Program-made: the position numbers and the translations under genes
Shown: positions 49,501 through 60,734 of the stretch, piece after piece
Layout of the letters: each line of letters starts with the position of its first letter
Position numbering within the stretch: position 1 is the stretch's first letter
Source: Beta vulgaris subsp. vulgaris
Lineage: Eukaryota; Streptophyta; Magnoliopsida; Caryophyllales; Amaranthaceae
Direction of reading: 5' to 3'
Length of the DNA: 64,000 nucleotides
NCBI RefSeq assembly: GCF_026745355.1
Contig: NC_079209.1
Span: 21,594,266-21,658,265, forward strand
The notes under the pieces: generated by a model
Seen by the model: the letters and a program-made list of their open reading frames with translations, nothing else
Databases searched by the model: none
Told to the model about the DNA's origin: nothing

Positions 49501-52134
49501 AAGTCGTATATTATTCTGCCATGAAATATGGAAGGGCAAACTTTGATTTTGTTGGGTTTTCTTCTCAAGGCATCCAAATATTGACAAATTTTAAGGCTCT
49601 GCATTGGATGAAACTGGCCTTATTTTCCAGCAGATAAAGGTCTCTATAGTCTGTTGTATGTAATTAAATGTCCCTTTTTCTTTTTAGAAGTTGAGCTTGA
49701 ACCTAGCCCGATGAAACTTCTGCTTTTGCTTCATCTCCTGTAACCATTAAGGATGCGCCTAAAATCTGAAATTTTGCTGTCAATGTATATTTAGATGAGT
49801 TATACCACTATATCAAATCTAAAAATTTTGCTGCATGCCTTTGACTTTTATTATATCTTCTTCCTTAAATTTTAATTTTTGAAAGTGTGAAAGATTACTC
49901 ATTATATCTTCTTCTGGTGCATGGAGGTAAAATATTTTCCCCTCACTTTTTTGTTTCTTATGCAGCCGTATTCCAACTCTTTGCCGAACACACTCTTGGC
50001 ATCAAATGCACAGCCCCTGAGGGAGTCTGAGCTTGCATATTCACCTTTCCCCATTTCACAATCTATGGCTTCAAAGTATGGAAACTCAGTATCATCACTT
50101 GGTGGTCCAACTGCTTCAATGGCTGAGGTAATTTGCGATCCTTTTTCTCCTCTTTTCTTTCTGCTATGTGGGAACTACTAATTTTTTTTGCTAATTATAA
50201 TTTGGTATTTGACTCGTTCGGCATCTATAGATTTGACCCCTCTCCCGTAACTCTCATGTAATATCGCACTTGTTGGGCATCTACCGAGTCACTTTCCCTA
50301 AAATTCTCATGTGAATAGTGCACTAGTTGGGCATCGACAAATCGTATTTACAGAGATAAAGTTACCTTTCTCTGAATTGATGCACTGAACATTTTCGTCA
50401 GCCCTTTTTTCTGCAGAAATAATGTCTTCCTTTTTAGTTCGAAAACTTTAGTATTTTTTTGCTGTGTACTTTTTACCTTTTATTGTACTTTTTAGTTTTT
50501 ACCTTTTAAATCTGTCGGAGGTATAGTTCCAAATCTAATTTTTTGTTTTTAGCATTGTTATTTGGTATTAGTCTTTTTTTTCCTAGTATTGTGGATGAAT
50601 TTGTCTGGAAATATTGTTACTTAAGAAACCTTTAGCTCTTAAGTGATTTTGTCATTAAAAAAAAAATTCAAATAAACTTTTCCTCTTTTCTTATCCTTAT
50701 TTTGTTTGTTTTATAAATAAAACTAACTTTGAACAAAAACATAGCATTTCTTCTATCCCTTCTGTTTTATCCCTCTAAGCAAACTCCCTGAAAATCTTTC
50801 CAAGACTCTACTGAGGCTTTTGCAAATGATTATTAAGTTATCCAGACAATTGTTATTCTTATTTGATCTACATTTAGGCACTGAAGACTGGCAACTTCTC
50901 TGCTGCACAGGCAACACAGAATCTACCTGGTGGCAGTAACATCTCTGGTGGGGCTGCTCTTCAGCAACACTTGGTCCATCCGTATTCCCAGCATTCTGTG
51001 CCCATGGGCCACTTCGCTGCTGCTAATATGATCGGCTATCCATTCTTGCCTCAAAACTACACGTACATGCCTTCTGCATTCCAGCAAGCTTTTGCGGCGG
51101 GTAATAGCACATATCCTCAATCCCTAGCCGCAGCAGTGCTTCCCCAGTACAAAAACAGTGTTTCAGTAAGCAGTTTACCCCAAGCTGCTGCTGTTCCCTC
51201 AGGATATGGTGCGTTTGGGAATTCAAATAGCATCCCTAATAACTTCCCGCTGAACCCTCCAAGCGCTCCTGCGGGCACTTCTGTGAACTATGATGACCTG
51301 TTAAGTTCACAATACAAAGACGCCAGTCATCTCCTCTCTCTGCAGCAGGTAATAAATTTTCCTTCTTTGTTGTATGTATAAGTGGTTCATTCCTCTTTGT
51401 TGTTCCTTAAATCATATTTGGAATATCTGTAATTAGAGTTCTATTTAATTGTGGTAAAGCAATGCAAAGGAAAGTTTGAATGGGGGGTAAGTGTTCATTC
51501 ATGATTGTTGTGTGAAGTCAAGACATTCAATTTTTTGGACCATTTGGTGGTGGAAATTTCCAGGGTTTGTTATTTATTATCTGTCCCAAGACATTCATGG
51601 TTATTTCCTCCAATAATTAACTTTTTCTCCTTGTGTTTGCTGCCTGCCCATTTGAGTTTTCAGCATTTTTCCATTTTGAAAATAATTTTAGTTTCATGTT
51701 TTCTTTTGAATGGTTCTTTCTTTTTTGGACTTCTACAAAGTAAAATTTCTTGTGTGTTAGTCAAACAGGTGAAGTCATCATAATCCTAGTGTTTAGTTTT
51801 TGGTTAACAATTATAATCAGACCTTACAATTAAACTCTGTATATTGGATTTGGATGGGTTTCAGGGAGCGGGGTCGAGAACATTGTCAGGAGTTCCAGGA
51901 AGCACATATTACAACAGCTTCCAGGGTCAAAACCAGCAGCCTGCTGGGTTCCGACAAAGCCAGCAGCCATCACAGCACTATGGGCAGCTTTCTGGGTATC
52001 CCAATTTCTACCATTCTCAAAGTGGGCTCTCTCTTGATCACCAACAACAACAAATGTCGAGGGATGGTTCCTTGAGCGGTTCCCAGGGCCAACAGCCTAA
52101 GCAAACTCAACAGTTATGGCAAAACAGCTACTAA
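40599..52134 (+). CDS. GIP1: GBF-interacting protein 1-like (DUF1296) gene, ten exons, complete
   Basis: Exons are 40599-40803, 42347-42390, 42754-42871, 42958-43075, 45165-45763, 46337-46649, 46736-47012, 49966-50127, 50878-51348 and 51865-52134. All introns are GT-AG and the phases add up to 858 codons plus TAA. Residues about 28-83 (SSKQLIQSLKEVVNCSEDEI ... LLDPFHEVKSKQEKRKK) are the GIP1 N-terminal domain, a UBA-like helical fold. The rest is Ser/Gln/Asn-rich and disordered, with an acidic run near 383-405 (EEEDDDEDED) and the family motif IPDHLQVQ...HLSFGSFGSG (409-431). The C-terminal third is rich in Gln, Tyr, Pro and Ala. In Arabidopsis, GIP1 binds G-box bZIP factors and raises their DNA binding. 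Intron 7 (2953 bp) holds a Stowaway MITE. A 3' UTR should follow to about 52480. Confidence 0.92.
43346..43576. mobile_element. Possible MITE in intron 4 of the GIP1-like gene
   Basis: The left end GTGCTTGGATATGATAGGG and right end ATGCTGTCCAAACAC are loosely inverted, with GGAGGGAG and CTCCCTCC zones inside each arm. No clear target duplication was found. The rest of intron 4 (43577-45164) holds no recognised element. Confidence 0.3.
47153..47409. mobile_element. Stowaway MITE in intron 7 of the GIP1-like gene
   Basis: The ends are CTACCTCCGTTTCACAGTAC and TATTGCGAAATGGAGGTAG, flanked by TA on both sides (47151-47152, 47410-47411). The 257-bp length and termini are those of a Stowaway family with CTACCTCCGT ends. 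Confidence 0.88.
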
Positions 52135-53180
52135 TCTTTTTTTAAAAAAGCCATCGTGTCCTCCAGGTTTTTCAGGATCTGTAGTAGTAGCACTTTTGAA
52201 GTCCAGAAATTGGCCAAATTATTAGGGGCTTAAATCTGTGTACTGAAGGACTGGACTTGGCTACTGTGTCCTGTTCCCTGGAGGTTGTACTTTACCCTTT
52301 TCCTTCCCCTTTTTAATTTTTCAGTTTGGCTAACATAGGTACAATGTCGATGTGTGCTAATGTATGGTAGTCGACCTTCAGGCTCTCCTGCTGTTTTAGT
52401 TTCATCATCCAATAGTGAAAAGTTTCTGCTTTTTCGTCTAATCTTTATTGTCTTTGTTCTGTACTTAGTTACTGCCCGACCCTTTTCATAGGCTAATTAA
52501 TGATAGTAATTCGGGAGCATCTACATGCAATGATCGATATGGTATCTAATTGGAATGTGGCCATGAACAATGAACGATGAATCAATGATCTTACTGATTT
52601 AATTATGATTTAATTAAAATAGTGACTTGGGGTGAAAGATGAATTTAATGCTTTGATTAAAATAGCTACTTGGGATTTGGTGCCTCGGCCTAGGGATGTG
52701 AATATTGTGAATTGTATGTGGTTCTTTTGTCATAAAGAAAAAGCTAATCTAATCGTGACCTTGAAAGGCAAAAGGCTCGTTTGGTATGTGTGATGGTAGG
52801 TCTCAGGACTAGGGACTGAAGCTTGATCTAGATATTTAGATATCTCGTGGGGTGAATACTGAATTATATGGTGACTTTGGAAGGCAAAAGGCCCGTTTGG
52901 TATGTGGTGGCAGGTCTCAGGAGTTTGCTAGGATGTCTAGCGATGTGGTAGTGTTGATAATTGTGTAGACATAAAAATTATGGCATCAACATCACCCCAC
53001 GTTGAAACGTATTTTTTTTTTTAAAAAAAAAACTATATTGATGATCTTGAACAATTACCCTGCTGAAAGAGCACATGTATGACATATCAACCTAAAATCG
53101 AATACTTCAAGATAGCAAATATTTCAATCATTCGGGGTGCTTTTCTTCTTTACTTGTACTCCCTCCAGTCTTTATTAGTT

Positions 53181-54351
53181 CGGTTTTTTCACCAGGTACC
53201 CTTGTGGTTTTTCAAAATTCATGGGGTACCCCTAGTTTTAAAAAAATGCACCAGGTACCCTTATTGTTTCAAACAAATGTACGAAATCCCCTTAATGACT
53301 AACGGTGTTAAGTTTTCGTTAGTCATTAACCCTAATTAACCCTTTAATCCTAATTAACCATCTAACCCTAACTCTTGAACCCTAATCCTAACCTCCTAAC
53401 ATCTCACCCCTACCTTAATCATCCAACCACCCCCTCCCCCACCCAAGCAGCCCCCACCCTCCCCCCCCCACCCCCATCGAATTCCCCCTCCCCACCCCCA
53501 CCACCCCCGTCGTATTTCCAACAGTGACCCACCACCGCCCCTGGTTGCTCCACTCCCGCCACCAAATCGAAGCCCCTAAATCAACCCATCATCGTCGAAC
53601 TGGGCTAGAAAATACCACCTTCTTCTTCATTTCTTTTTCTCTCTCCTTCTTCTTCATTTCTTTTTCTCTCTCCTTCTTCTTCATTTCTTTTTCTCTCTCC
53701 TTCTTCTTTATCGATTTTTTTTTTCAAAAATGGTTTCGAAAATGGTTTTCGAAATTGATTTCAAAATTGGTTTTCGAAAATGGTTTTCGAAAATCCTTTT
53801 CGAAAATGATTTCGAAAATCCTTTTCGAAAATGGTTTTTGAAATTGATTTCGAAAATGATTTCGAAAACCATTTTGATTTTCGAAATCAGTTCTAGAGGG
53901 GGTGGAGGTGGGGGTGGGGGAAATCGACGAAAAGCGACGGCAGTGGGGGAGGGGATGGGGCTGCGAGGGATGGGGGAGGGTGGCTGCCGCAGGGTGGGGG
54001 AGGGGATGGGGTGCTGCAGGGGGTGGGGGGAAGGACGGCTGCTGCGAGGGGTGGGTAAAGGAGGGGATGGGTGTTGCAGGTGGTGGTGAGTGGGTGGGGT
54101 AGGGGAGGGGTGATGGGTTCTAAGTTAGGGTTTAATTAGGATTTAATTAGGATTAATTAGGATTAATTAGGATTTAATTAGGGTTAGAGGGGTGAGTTAG
54201 GGTTAATGACTAACGGAAACTTAACACCGTTAGTCATTAAGGGCATTTCGTACATTTGTTTGAAACGATAAGGGTACCTGGTGCATTTTTTTAAAACTAG
54301 GGGTACCCCATGAATTTTGAAAAACCACAGGGGTACCTGGTGAAAAAACCC
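53181..54351. mobile_element. Non-autonomous Mutator-like element with about 150-bp terminal inverted repeats
   Basis: A 9-bp target duplication, TTATTAGTT, flanks it (53172-53180 and 54352-54360), the usual Mutator size. The termini GGTTTTTTCACCAGGTACCC and its inverse extend with few mismatches to about 53335 and 54197. Inside are a C-rich block (53404-53520), a 27-bp tandem repeat (53621-53701), a run of TTTCGAAAATGG-type repeats (53729-53895) and a G-rich block (53894-54110). The open frames inside are low-complexity and are not taken as genes. Confidence 0.88.
53621..53701 (+). repeat. 27-bp pyrimidine tandem repeat, three units
   Basis: Units TCTTCTTCATTTCTTTTTCT... begin at 53621, 53648 and 53675 inside the long-TIR Mutator-like element. 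The copies are essentially identical, so the array is young. Confidence 0.85.
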
Positions 54352-54663
54352 TTATTAGTTTATCCTGTATTCTTTTTGGGAATGTCCCTTATTAGTTTAT
54401 CCATTTCTTTTGTTTATATTTTTTAGAATGGGACCACTAATTTTCCATCATACATACATTCAACTTTAACATAAAGTAATAGTTTCTCTTTCCTTCTATG
54501 TCCCATAATGTTGTTTCTCCTAAAACTTTGTGCAAAAGAAATTGGTAAACTAATAAAGACTGGAGGAAGTATTATTCTAAACTTACTTGAATCAAACTTA
54601 ATCAAAGTTATTTGAATTAAACTGAACTAATATATAAAATGAATTGAACTTATTTAGGCTTAT

Positions 54664-54987
54664 AGTATCTCCAATGGTTGTAACTAGGGACTTGCTTATA
54701 ATTTTTTTAAAGTATCTAGCTACTAGCTTGACCATTGAAGTGGAAATGGTAAATTAGCTTGGCAAAGCAAATTAATTTGCCCTAGCTAATTTGCTTGACA
54801 CAAAGATTGACAAAAGAAAAGCATATGATTGATTGAAATCAACAAGTTTATTGGCAAGTGGGACTCATCGAATGACAATCTAATAGCTAATCATTGGAGT
54901 GCACGTTAGCTAGAAATAAAAATGGGTGGAAGTCCTATGTGGCACGAAAAGCTAATTTGGTAATTAGCTTGCCATTGAAGATGCTTT
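54664..54987. mobile_element. Possible MITE with AGTATCTCCAATGG ends
   Basis: The left end AGTATCTCCAATGG and right end CCATTGAAGATGCT are near-perfect inverses. Inner segments (TTGACCATTGAAGTGGAAAT, TAGCTAATCATTGGAGTGCA) repeat the same theme. The target duplication is unclear. Confidence 0.45.
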
Positions 54988-55911
54988 TAGACATGCAACT
55001 TATTTTTATAAGATGAAGGGACACTTCATGATTAATGAAATTTACGATTGAAAATTTTAATAATTGCAATTTGGTAAATTTGAAATTAAATACTAGATAA
55101 GAATAAGATATAGTATAATGGTATTTCATACTTTTTCTATCTTAGAATGATGACGCATAAGTTATTAAAAAATTAAATTGTAAACCACCTATTTTTCCTT
55201 CATGCGTTTTCAATCCCAACCATTGATTTAGGAAATAAACTCATTTATTCTAGAAAATGGAGATGATCTTTCATTATGAAATTGAATGTTAAAGGTAAAA
55301 GATTGTATAATTCAAGATAAAAAATATATTGAACTTATTATAAATCTTGTACCGTTGTACGTTTCATGATTAAAAAGGTACCAGCTCTTTTCAGATAAAA
55401 GGTAGTTGGCTTGGCTTCCCATAGAATTAGGGTACTACAAAATAAAGTTTATCATAAAAAATAATTAAATAAAGCTCATTTTCTTTATTAAACTATTTAT
55501 TCTCATTTGAAATAAGTGAAATTCAAATATCTGTTTCAATCCAAAACTAGACTTTGTTCATTTTTTTATCTATATGAGTCACGAAGGCAGAGTACAAAGT
55601 ACAAAGTACAAAAAAGAGGAGAGTGAATTCAATCCCGTGACCTATCATTTACAACACGCCAATCTTAATCAATAAGCCAAGATATCCTTGATGCTTTATT
55701 CATTTACATCATGGGAAAATGTTGCACCTGATGTATGATGATATGTAGATACTTTCCGAAAGCATTTCACAAGTTATAATGTTGCTTCATCGTTAAGGAA
55801 ATAAAATAATTATATAACTGTTCTGATTGGTTAAATAAGCAAATAGTGGCATTTTGATTCCCTTTTTTGTTTTGATGATAGGAACAATTGTAAAACTTAA
55901 TGGCACAATTA
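54988..55911. other. AT-rich intergenic DNA, nothing recognised
   Basis: Only a short GTACAAA tandem (near 55590-55612) stands out. No gene or transposon terminus was found. Confidence 0.5.
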
Positions 55912-56432
55912 TCTCTATTATATAAGCCAAGGGAGGAGGTGTGGTGTCCTCTTTTGAAGTGACTAAAATACCCTTATGATCTAATTAATGGAATGAAAAA
56001 AATTACAAAAGCAAATCATTTAAAAATTCTCATTCCAACTTGCCATTTAAAACAAGTTTAAAATGGTATATGCATCAAATACTTCAATCAAAAATTAAAT
56101 TGACAAAATATTTATACCTTATAAAAAAAGATGGCATGCATAACGTGCACATAAAAAGTTTGAACATTCACTACCTTTAATACTCTTTAATTCAGTTAAA
56201 CCAACTCATTAAATTTTGTTCTTTCTGTTCAATATTCATTCACAAAAAAATTAATGTTAACAATCACTCACAACCTTTTTATTTTTTACATTAGCGAATT
56301 AATATATCTAAATTCATCTAATTGTTGAATTTTTCACATTTAAGTTTAATCATAAATAAAGTACGAATGGAGTATCTAATAAAATAACAAATTTTGAAAT
56401 TAACGCACGCATCGCGTGCATATGAAGGCTAG
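55912..56432 (+). mobile_element. Non-autonomous Helitron
   Basis: The 5' end is TCTCTATTATATAAGCC after an A. The 3' end is the hairpin GCACGC-ATC-GCGTGC (56405-56419), nine bases, then CTAG followed by T. These are the structural marks of plant Helitrons (5' TC, 3' hairpin, CTRR, insertion between A and T). Length is 521 bp with no coding content. Confidence 0.8.
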
Positions 56433-56447
56433 TTATATTATAATTTA

Positions 56448-56604
56448 GGGCTTGTTCTCCCCAATTTATTTTCAGTTCAGTTCAGCTCCATTTTTTTTAT
56501 AACCATTTTGCTAAATATTATTGTTATTATGTTGGTATAATTTATTTTACTAATTACTCTTATTATTATTATTATTTATTTATTTATTTTTATATCATTA
56601 CTAT

Positions 56605-56657
<53 letters not shown>

Positions 56658-57254
56658 TCTATATATTTTTTTTTATTATAGCTTTACTCATTATTATTAC
56701 TATTATTATTAGGAGGAACATGGTTTAGGTCAAAACACAAATAAACCCACGTTTTTTAGCCAATAAACCAATCAAATCGCGTCAAAACGGTTTATGATGC
56801 AATTTTCACGGTCCGATCCAATCATTATTTTTATTACTAAATATTATTATATTATTAAATCTAATTATTAAAATAGTAATATTAATTTACTTCTTAGATA
56901 TCATTGTTATTATATAATCATCATCAAGTATTAATATATTAATACAAATAATATAAAATAATTATTATTAATTATCATTATTATCATTAATAATAATAAT
57001 TATTATTAATAATAATTTATGATTATTAATATTATTTATTTATAACTATTATTTAAAAATATCCAAAATACTATTATTATTATTCATTATTATTACTTAT
57101 CATTATAATTATTATTTAATATTCATACTATTATTATTTAAATATTATTTATATATTTATTACATTAAATTATATTTATTATATTCAATTCAATTCAATT
57201 CAGTTCAGCTCCAATCAGTTCAGTTCAGCTGTTTTATGCCGAAAAGAACAGGCC
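56448..57254. mobile_element. Tourist-like (PIF/Harbinger-type) element, copy 2
   Basis: It is flanked by TTA (56445-56447 and 57255-57257). The ends are GGGCTTGTTCTCCCC and GAAAAGAACAGGCC. It shares with 17620-18765 the CAGTTCAGTTCAGCT blocks, the (ATT)n middle (56614-56656), TTTAGGTCAAA and the right end GCTGTTTTATGCCGAA. It is shorter than copy 1 because copy 1 has extra AT-rich and purine-rich sequence around 18240-18560. Confidence 0.78.
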
Positions 57255-57257
57255 TTA

Positions 57258-58132
57258 TAGTTTGTACTATTAGCTGATTACAACAGGTTATATAATCCGT
57301 TAGTCAAACAAGCATTATTCAAACAACTAAAAATACTATAGCGCATAAAATTTATTGCCAGACTACATTGGTAGAGAAAATGCTACATTTGCTTGGGTTG
57401 TAAATTGTAATCTTTTCATCCATGAGATAATGTTTCATTGTTATATTATAACTTGGGTCCATGTTTAGCTTACTCTCTTCTCAATATGATTTATTCTCTG
57501 CCAGTTGCATCTATTTTCCCCCCTCTTCTTACTATAACTTTTCGTAAGAAGAGATGTGCAATAGACAGAGGAAATATAAGGGCTAAGGCTTTCTGCTTTA
57601 GTTTTAATATGGAAACAATAGTCATGACAAAAATGTGGAAAATTAAATTTATCCGGGTAACAACTTGTGCAGATGATGACTAATAATTTTTTTTTACTAT
57701 CATACCATTAAATTTGTCTTGAAAAATAATTTTATGATATAATTTTCTTATTATTTTATCAACATGAAATTAGAGTAATCAATGGTTAAAGTTCACCCTT
57801 AAAATCGTGTACGTTTTATGAAAAGACATAGAGGTTTATTGTTCTTAATAACACCTTCAGTAATTTAAGAGTAAAATTATATAAAAAGGACCGGAGACTT
57901 TTTTTTTTGTTTCCTTTACATATTTGCAACAATTAAAGTGTGCACTTTTTTTTTTTTTTTACTAAATCATCTTTGTAATTTTTCTTCGATTAAGCAAATC
58001 ACGCAACATTTTTGTCTTCTACCACTAGTCAATTAAATTCAATTCCAGTAATAAGTCATTTTGTACAAATCTTATTTAGTTAGGATTATTGATATTCCAA
58101 CCCGTTAAAAACTTAGGCTCCATTAAGTACTA
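57258..58132. other. AT-rich intergenic DNA, nothing recognised
   Basis: One short open frame (57438-57683, plus) has no recognisable domain and ordinary AT-rich composition, so it is not called as a gene. Confidence 0.5.
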
Positions 58133-58730
58133 CTAGCAAACTATGCACGCGATATATACCTGGTTTTTTTGGTTTATTTTTTAAACATAAATACTAATGT
58201 TTTTTGGCATAAACATGGGTAAAAATTAGAACATTAGACATTTGAGTAAATATTTCTTTTTTAGTGGCTCAGTTATAACTTAAGTGTCTTTAATATTTAA
58301 GTTAATTTTTTAATGCTATATTTGAATTTGACTTGTTTTCCCTCTTATTTTTTGGTAGTAGATTTACTTTTTTTTTTGACAGGTTGGTAGTAGATTTACT
58401 AACGCGAAATCAAATTTCTTCGGTGCCTTTCTTTACCGCGTTCCTTGTAAACATAAATTCTAACCTTCTCGGGCGTAAATAGGGGTAAAAATATGAAAAT
58501 TAGACATTTTAAGTTAATATTTTGTTTTTTTGGTGGCTCAATTATGACTTAATTATTTTTAGCATTTAAGTTGATTTTTAATGTTCTATTTGAGTTTGAT
58601 TTTTTTTTTCCCTTTTCTTTGGTAGTAGATTTACTATTTTTTTGACAGGTTGGTAGTAGATTTACTAATAGAAAATCAAGTAAATTTATAGGGGGCCACT
58701 ATAGCTCCCCCTTCCCTTATATAATAGAGA
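58133..58730 (-). mobile_element. Non-autonomous Helitron on the minus strand with an internal duplication
   Basis: On the minus strand it starts TCTCTATTATATAAGGG after an A and ends CGCGTGCATAGTTTGCTAG followed by T, close to the ends of the Helitron at 55912. The 3' hairpin is imperfect. Inside, a segment of about 250 bp is present twice (from 58183 and from 58449, offset 266 bp), each ending in GGTTGGTAGTAGATTTACTA. Confidence 0.6.
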
Positions 58731-58860
58731 TCATACATGTATTTTTATTTTTAAAGTTTTTTAAAGTATTCTCCCTTTCTTTGTTTTTGTTGTTCTCATT
58801 TTGATATTGGGGAGTTACCAAGAAAAGTGGGATCATTGGAATCAGATGAGCTATATAATA

Positions 58861-59533
58861 CTCCCTCCGTCTTTTTTTAGTTGCTACAACCTACATTTAC
58901 TTTTGCACAATTGTCAAGGAAACATGTGGGAACTAGGGATGGAAATGGATGGGATTCGGGGCGGGTGGAGCATCACCCGCATCCGTCACCCGCATCCATC
59001 CGCTCCACCCGCATCCATCCATCCGTCACCCACCGGGTGAAACGGGTGGGTCGGGTGATAAACGGGTGAAACCATGGAGTATATTTTCTAATGAAATTTG
59101 TGATATGATATACATGATATAAAATATTTCTATCAAAATATAAAAAAGTAAGTAAGTTTACATGTAAAACTTTATAATGGGTGATGGGTTGGAGGTTAAA
59201 CGGGTGATGGATCGGGTGACGGGTGAAAAAATTCTCACCCACCACCCGCTTTCCATCCATTTAAATCGGGTTTTTTATCCATTTAAAAAACCGGGTGAAA
59301 CGGGTGATGGATGATCCATCACCCATTTCCATCCTTAGTGGGAACCATTGAAAAGTAAAGTAATGAAGCATAAAGTAGTTGTCTTTTAGTGTAATGAAGA
59401 CAAAATTAAGGAAATAAAGGTAAATAAATATGTGAGTACACATATTAAAAGTAGAAACCTTTAGTAGAAATAGCAAGTAAATTAAGACACCCGAGAATGA
59501 CAAAATGTAGCAACTAAAAAAGAACGAAGGGAG
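58861..59533. mobile_element. Stowaway MITE split by a hAT-like MITE
   Basis: The ends are CTCCCTCCGTCTTTTTTTAG and CTAAAAAAGAACGAAGGGAG, flanked by TA (58859-58860, 59534-59535). The net length without the nested element is about 261 bp. Confidence 0.88.
58934..59337. mobile_element. hAT-like MITE rich in CACCCGC motifs
   Basis: The ends are TAGGGATGGAAATGG and CCATTTCCATCCTTA, flanked by the perfect 8-bp duplication GTGGGAAC (58926-58933, 59338-59345). The TA-GG-ATGG termini and 8-bp target fit hAT. The interior has many ACGGGTGA and CACCCGCATCC repeats in both orientations. Confidence 0.9.
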
Positions 59534-59535
59534 TA

Positions 59536-60061
59536 CTCCATCCGAATATTTTTAATATACACACTTTTCTTTTTGGTCTATTTTTTTTAATCTATACACT
59601 ATTGTTTTTTCTATTCTTGGTAACATGTCTCATCTACTTTCTCCTCTTTTCAATGTCATCCACTTTTAGTGTAACACAATTTATAGTTTATCTATCTCAC
59701 TTTTCAGTTTCTCGCTCCAACTTTCTAGTTTATTTCTCATATTTTTGTACTTGTTTTTTGGTTCTCTCTCAAAATAAAGTGAGTAAACTAAAAACAAACA
59801 TAGTGAGTAATAATAAAGTAGGAAAAAAGAATTAAAAAGAGAGTAGCAACAAAATTGAAATCTTATATGACTTCTGTTTTCTTCTCATTACACAAGTCAA
59901 TCAAAATTTTATTAGTAATAAGTTGTATGAATTTTGTTTTCTTCTCATTTTCAATGTCATATTTTACGAAATCTCACACTGATAATGAACAAGTGATCTA
60001 ATTTTACGAAAAGTTAATTAATACTCCTAGCCTTATCAAAATTTTGCATTCATTCTATTTA
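59536..60061. other. AT-rich intergenic DNA, nothing recognised
   Basis: No repeat terminus or credible gene was seen between the Stowaway end and the next Tourist-like fragment. Confidence 0.5.
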
Positions 60062-60734
60062 GGGTCTGTTCCACCCAACTTATTTTCAGTTTAGTTTAGT
60101 CCAGTTCAGTTGCAACCAATCCGATTCAATACAATTCAATTCAATTCCGTTCCTAATTTATTTCTCTGAAATCGACTTTGATTCTCAACACCACCATCTC
60201 CAATTTAGGGGTGTCAAAAACTGGGCCGACCCACGGGTGAACCCGCATGCGACCCAGACCCAACATGTTCCAAGCCGAGAGTGGTCGGTTGGAAAGCCGA
60301 CCCATTCCAGCCCAGTGTTCACCCGTGCCCAGTTTAACTCGTGGAATTGGTAATCCAACCTGAGTTGGGCCGAACCAGTTTGACCCGTACCCAGTTGCAC
60401 CCGTGAACAACGACCCAGACCCAACCTGTTTCCGACCCAAAATAACCCGCACGCAACTTCACCCGCCAATGACCCAGTTAAACTCACCCAGTTATCACCC
60501 AACCCAGTTACCACCCAACCCAGTTGTGACCCAACCGAGCTATCACCGACCCAGTTATGACCCAACCCAATTTCAACCCAACCCAGTTACCACCCAACCC
60601 AAGTAAACCCGACCCAACACCATTCCGACCCAAGTGAACTGAATTAAATTGAATTGGGAGTAGATGTAACTGAAATCAACTGAAAAATGATTAACTGAAA
60701 CTGAAATAAACTGTAAATAAAAAACCAAAACTCT
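60062..60734. mobile_element. Tourist-like fragment (copy 3) interrupted by a CCCAACCCAGTT minisatellite
   Basis: TTA precedes GGGTCTGTTCCACCC and CAACTTATTTTCAG, the left end of the family seen at 17620 and 56448. CAATTCAATT-type runs lie at 60130-60150 and an AACTGAAATAAACTG-type tail at 60640-60715. Between them, from TAGGGGTGTCAAAAACTGGG (near 60206), is sequence made of degenerate CCCAACCCAGTTACCA repeats (60404-60640). That insert begins like a hAT MITE, but its right end was not identified. The true right end of the Tourist copy is missing. Confidence 0.5.

Larger units (their letters stand above)
53159..54569. mobile_element. Stowaway MITE split by a Mutator-like element
   Basis: The ends are CTCCCTCCAGTCTTTATTAG and CTAATAAAGACTGGAGGAAG, flanked by TA (53157-53158, 54570-54571). 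Removing the nested element and one duplication leaves about 231 bp. The sequence at 54361-54545 is the right part of the MITE. Confidence 0.85.

Noticed and set aside
53330..53400. Interstitial telomere-like repeats (CCCTAATTAACCC)
   Set aside because: The motif is degenerate and does not follow the plant CCCTAAA unit; it belongs to the Mutator-like element.
53524..54102. Open frames with FFFISFSLSF repeats and Gly-rich runs
   Set aside because: They arise from the 27-bp and G-rich repeats in the long-TIR Mutator-like element.
60185..60606. Open frames on both strands over the CCCAACCCAGTT block
   Set aside because: They translate the minisatellite; Trp/Gly-rich and Pro/Thr/Gln-rich peptides with no domain.
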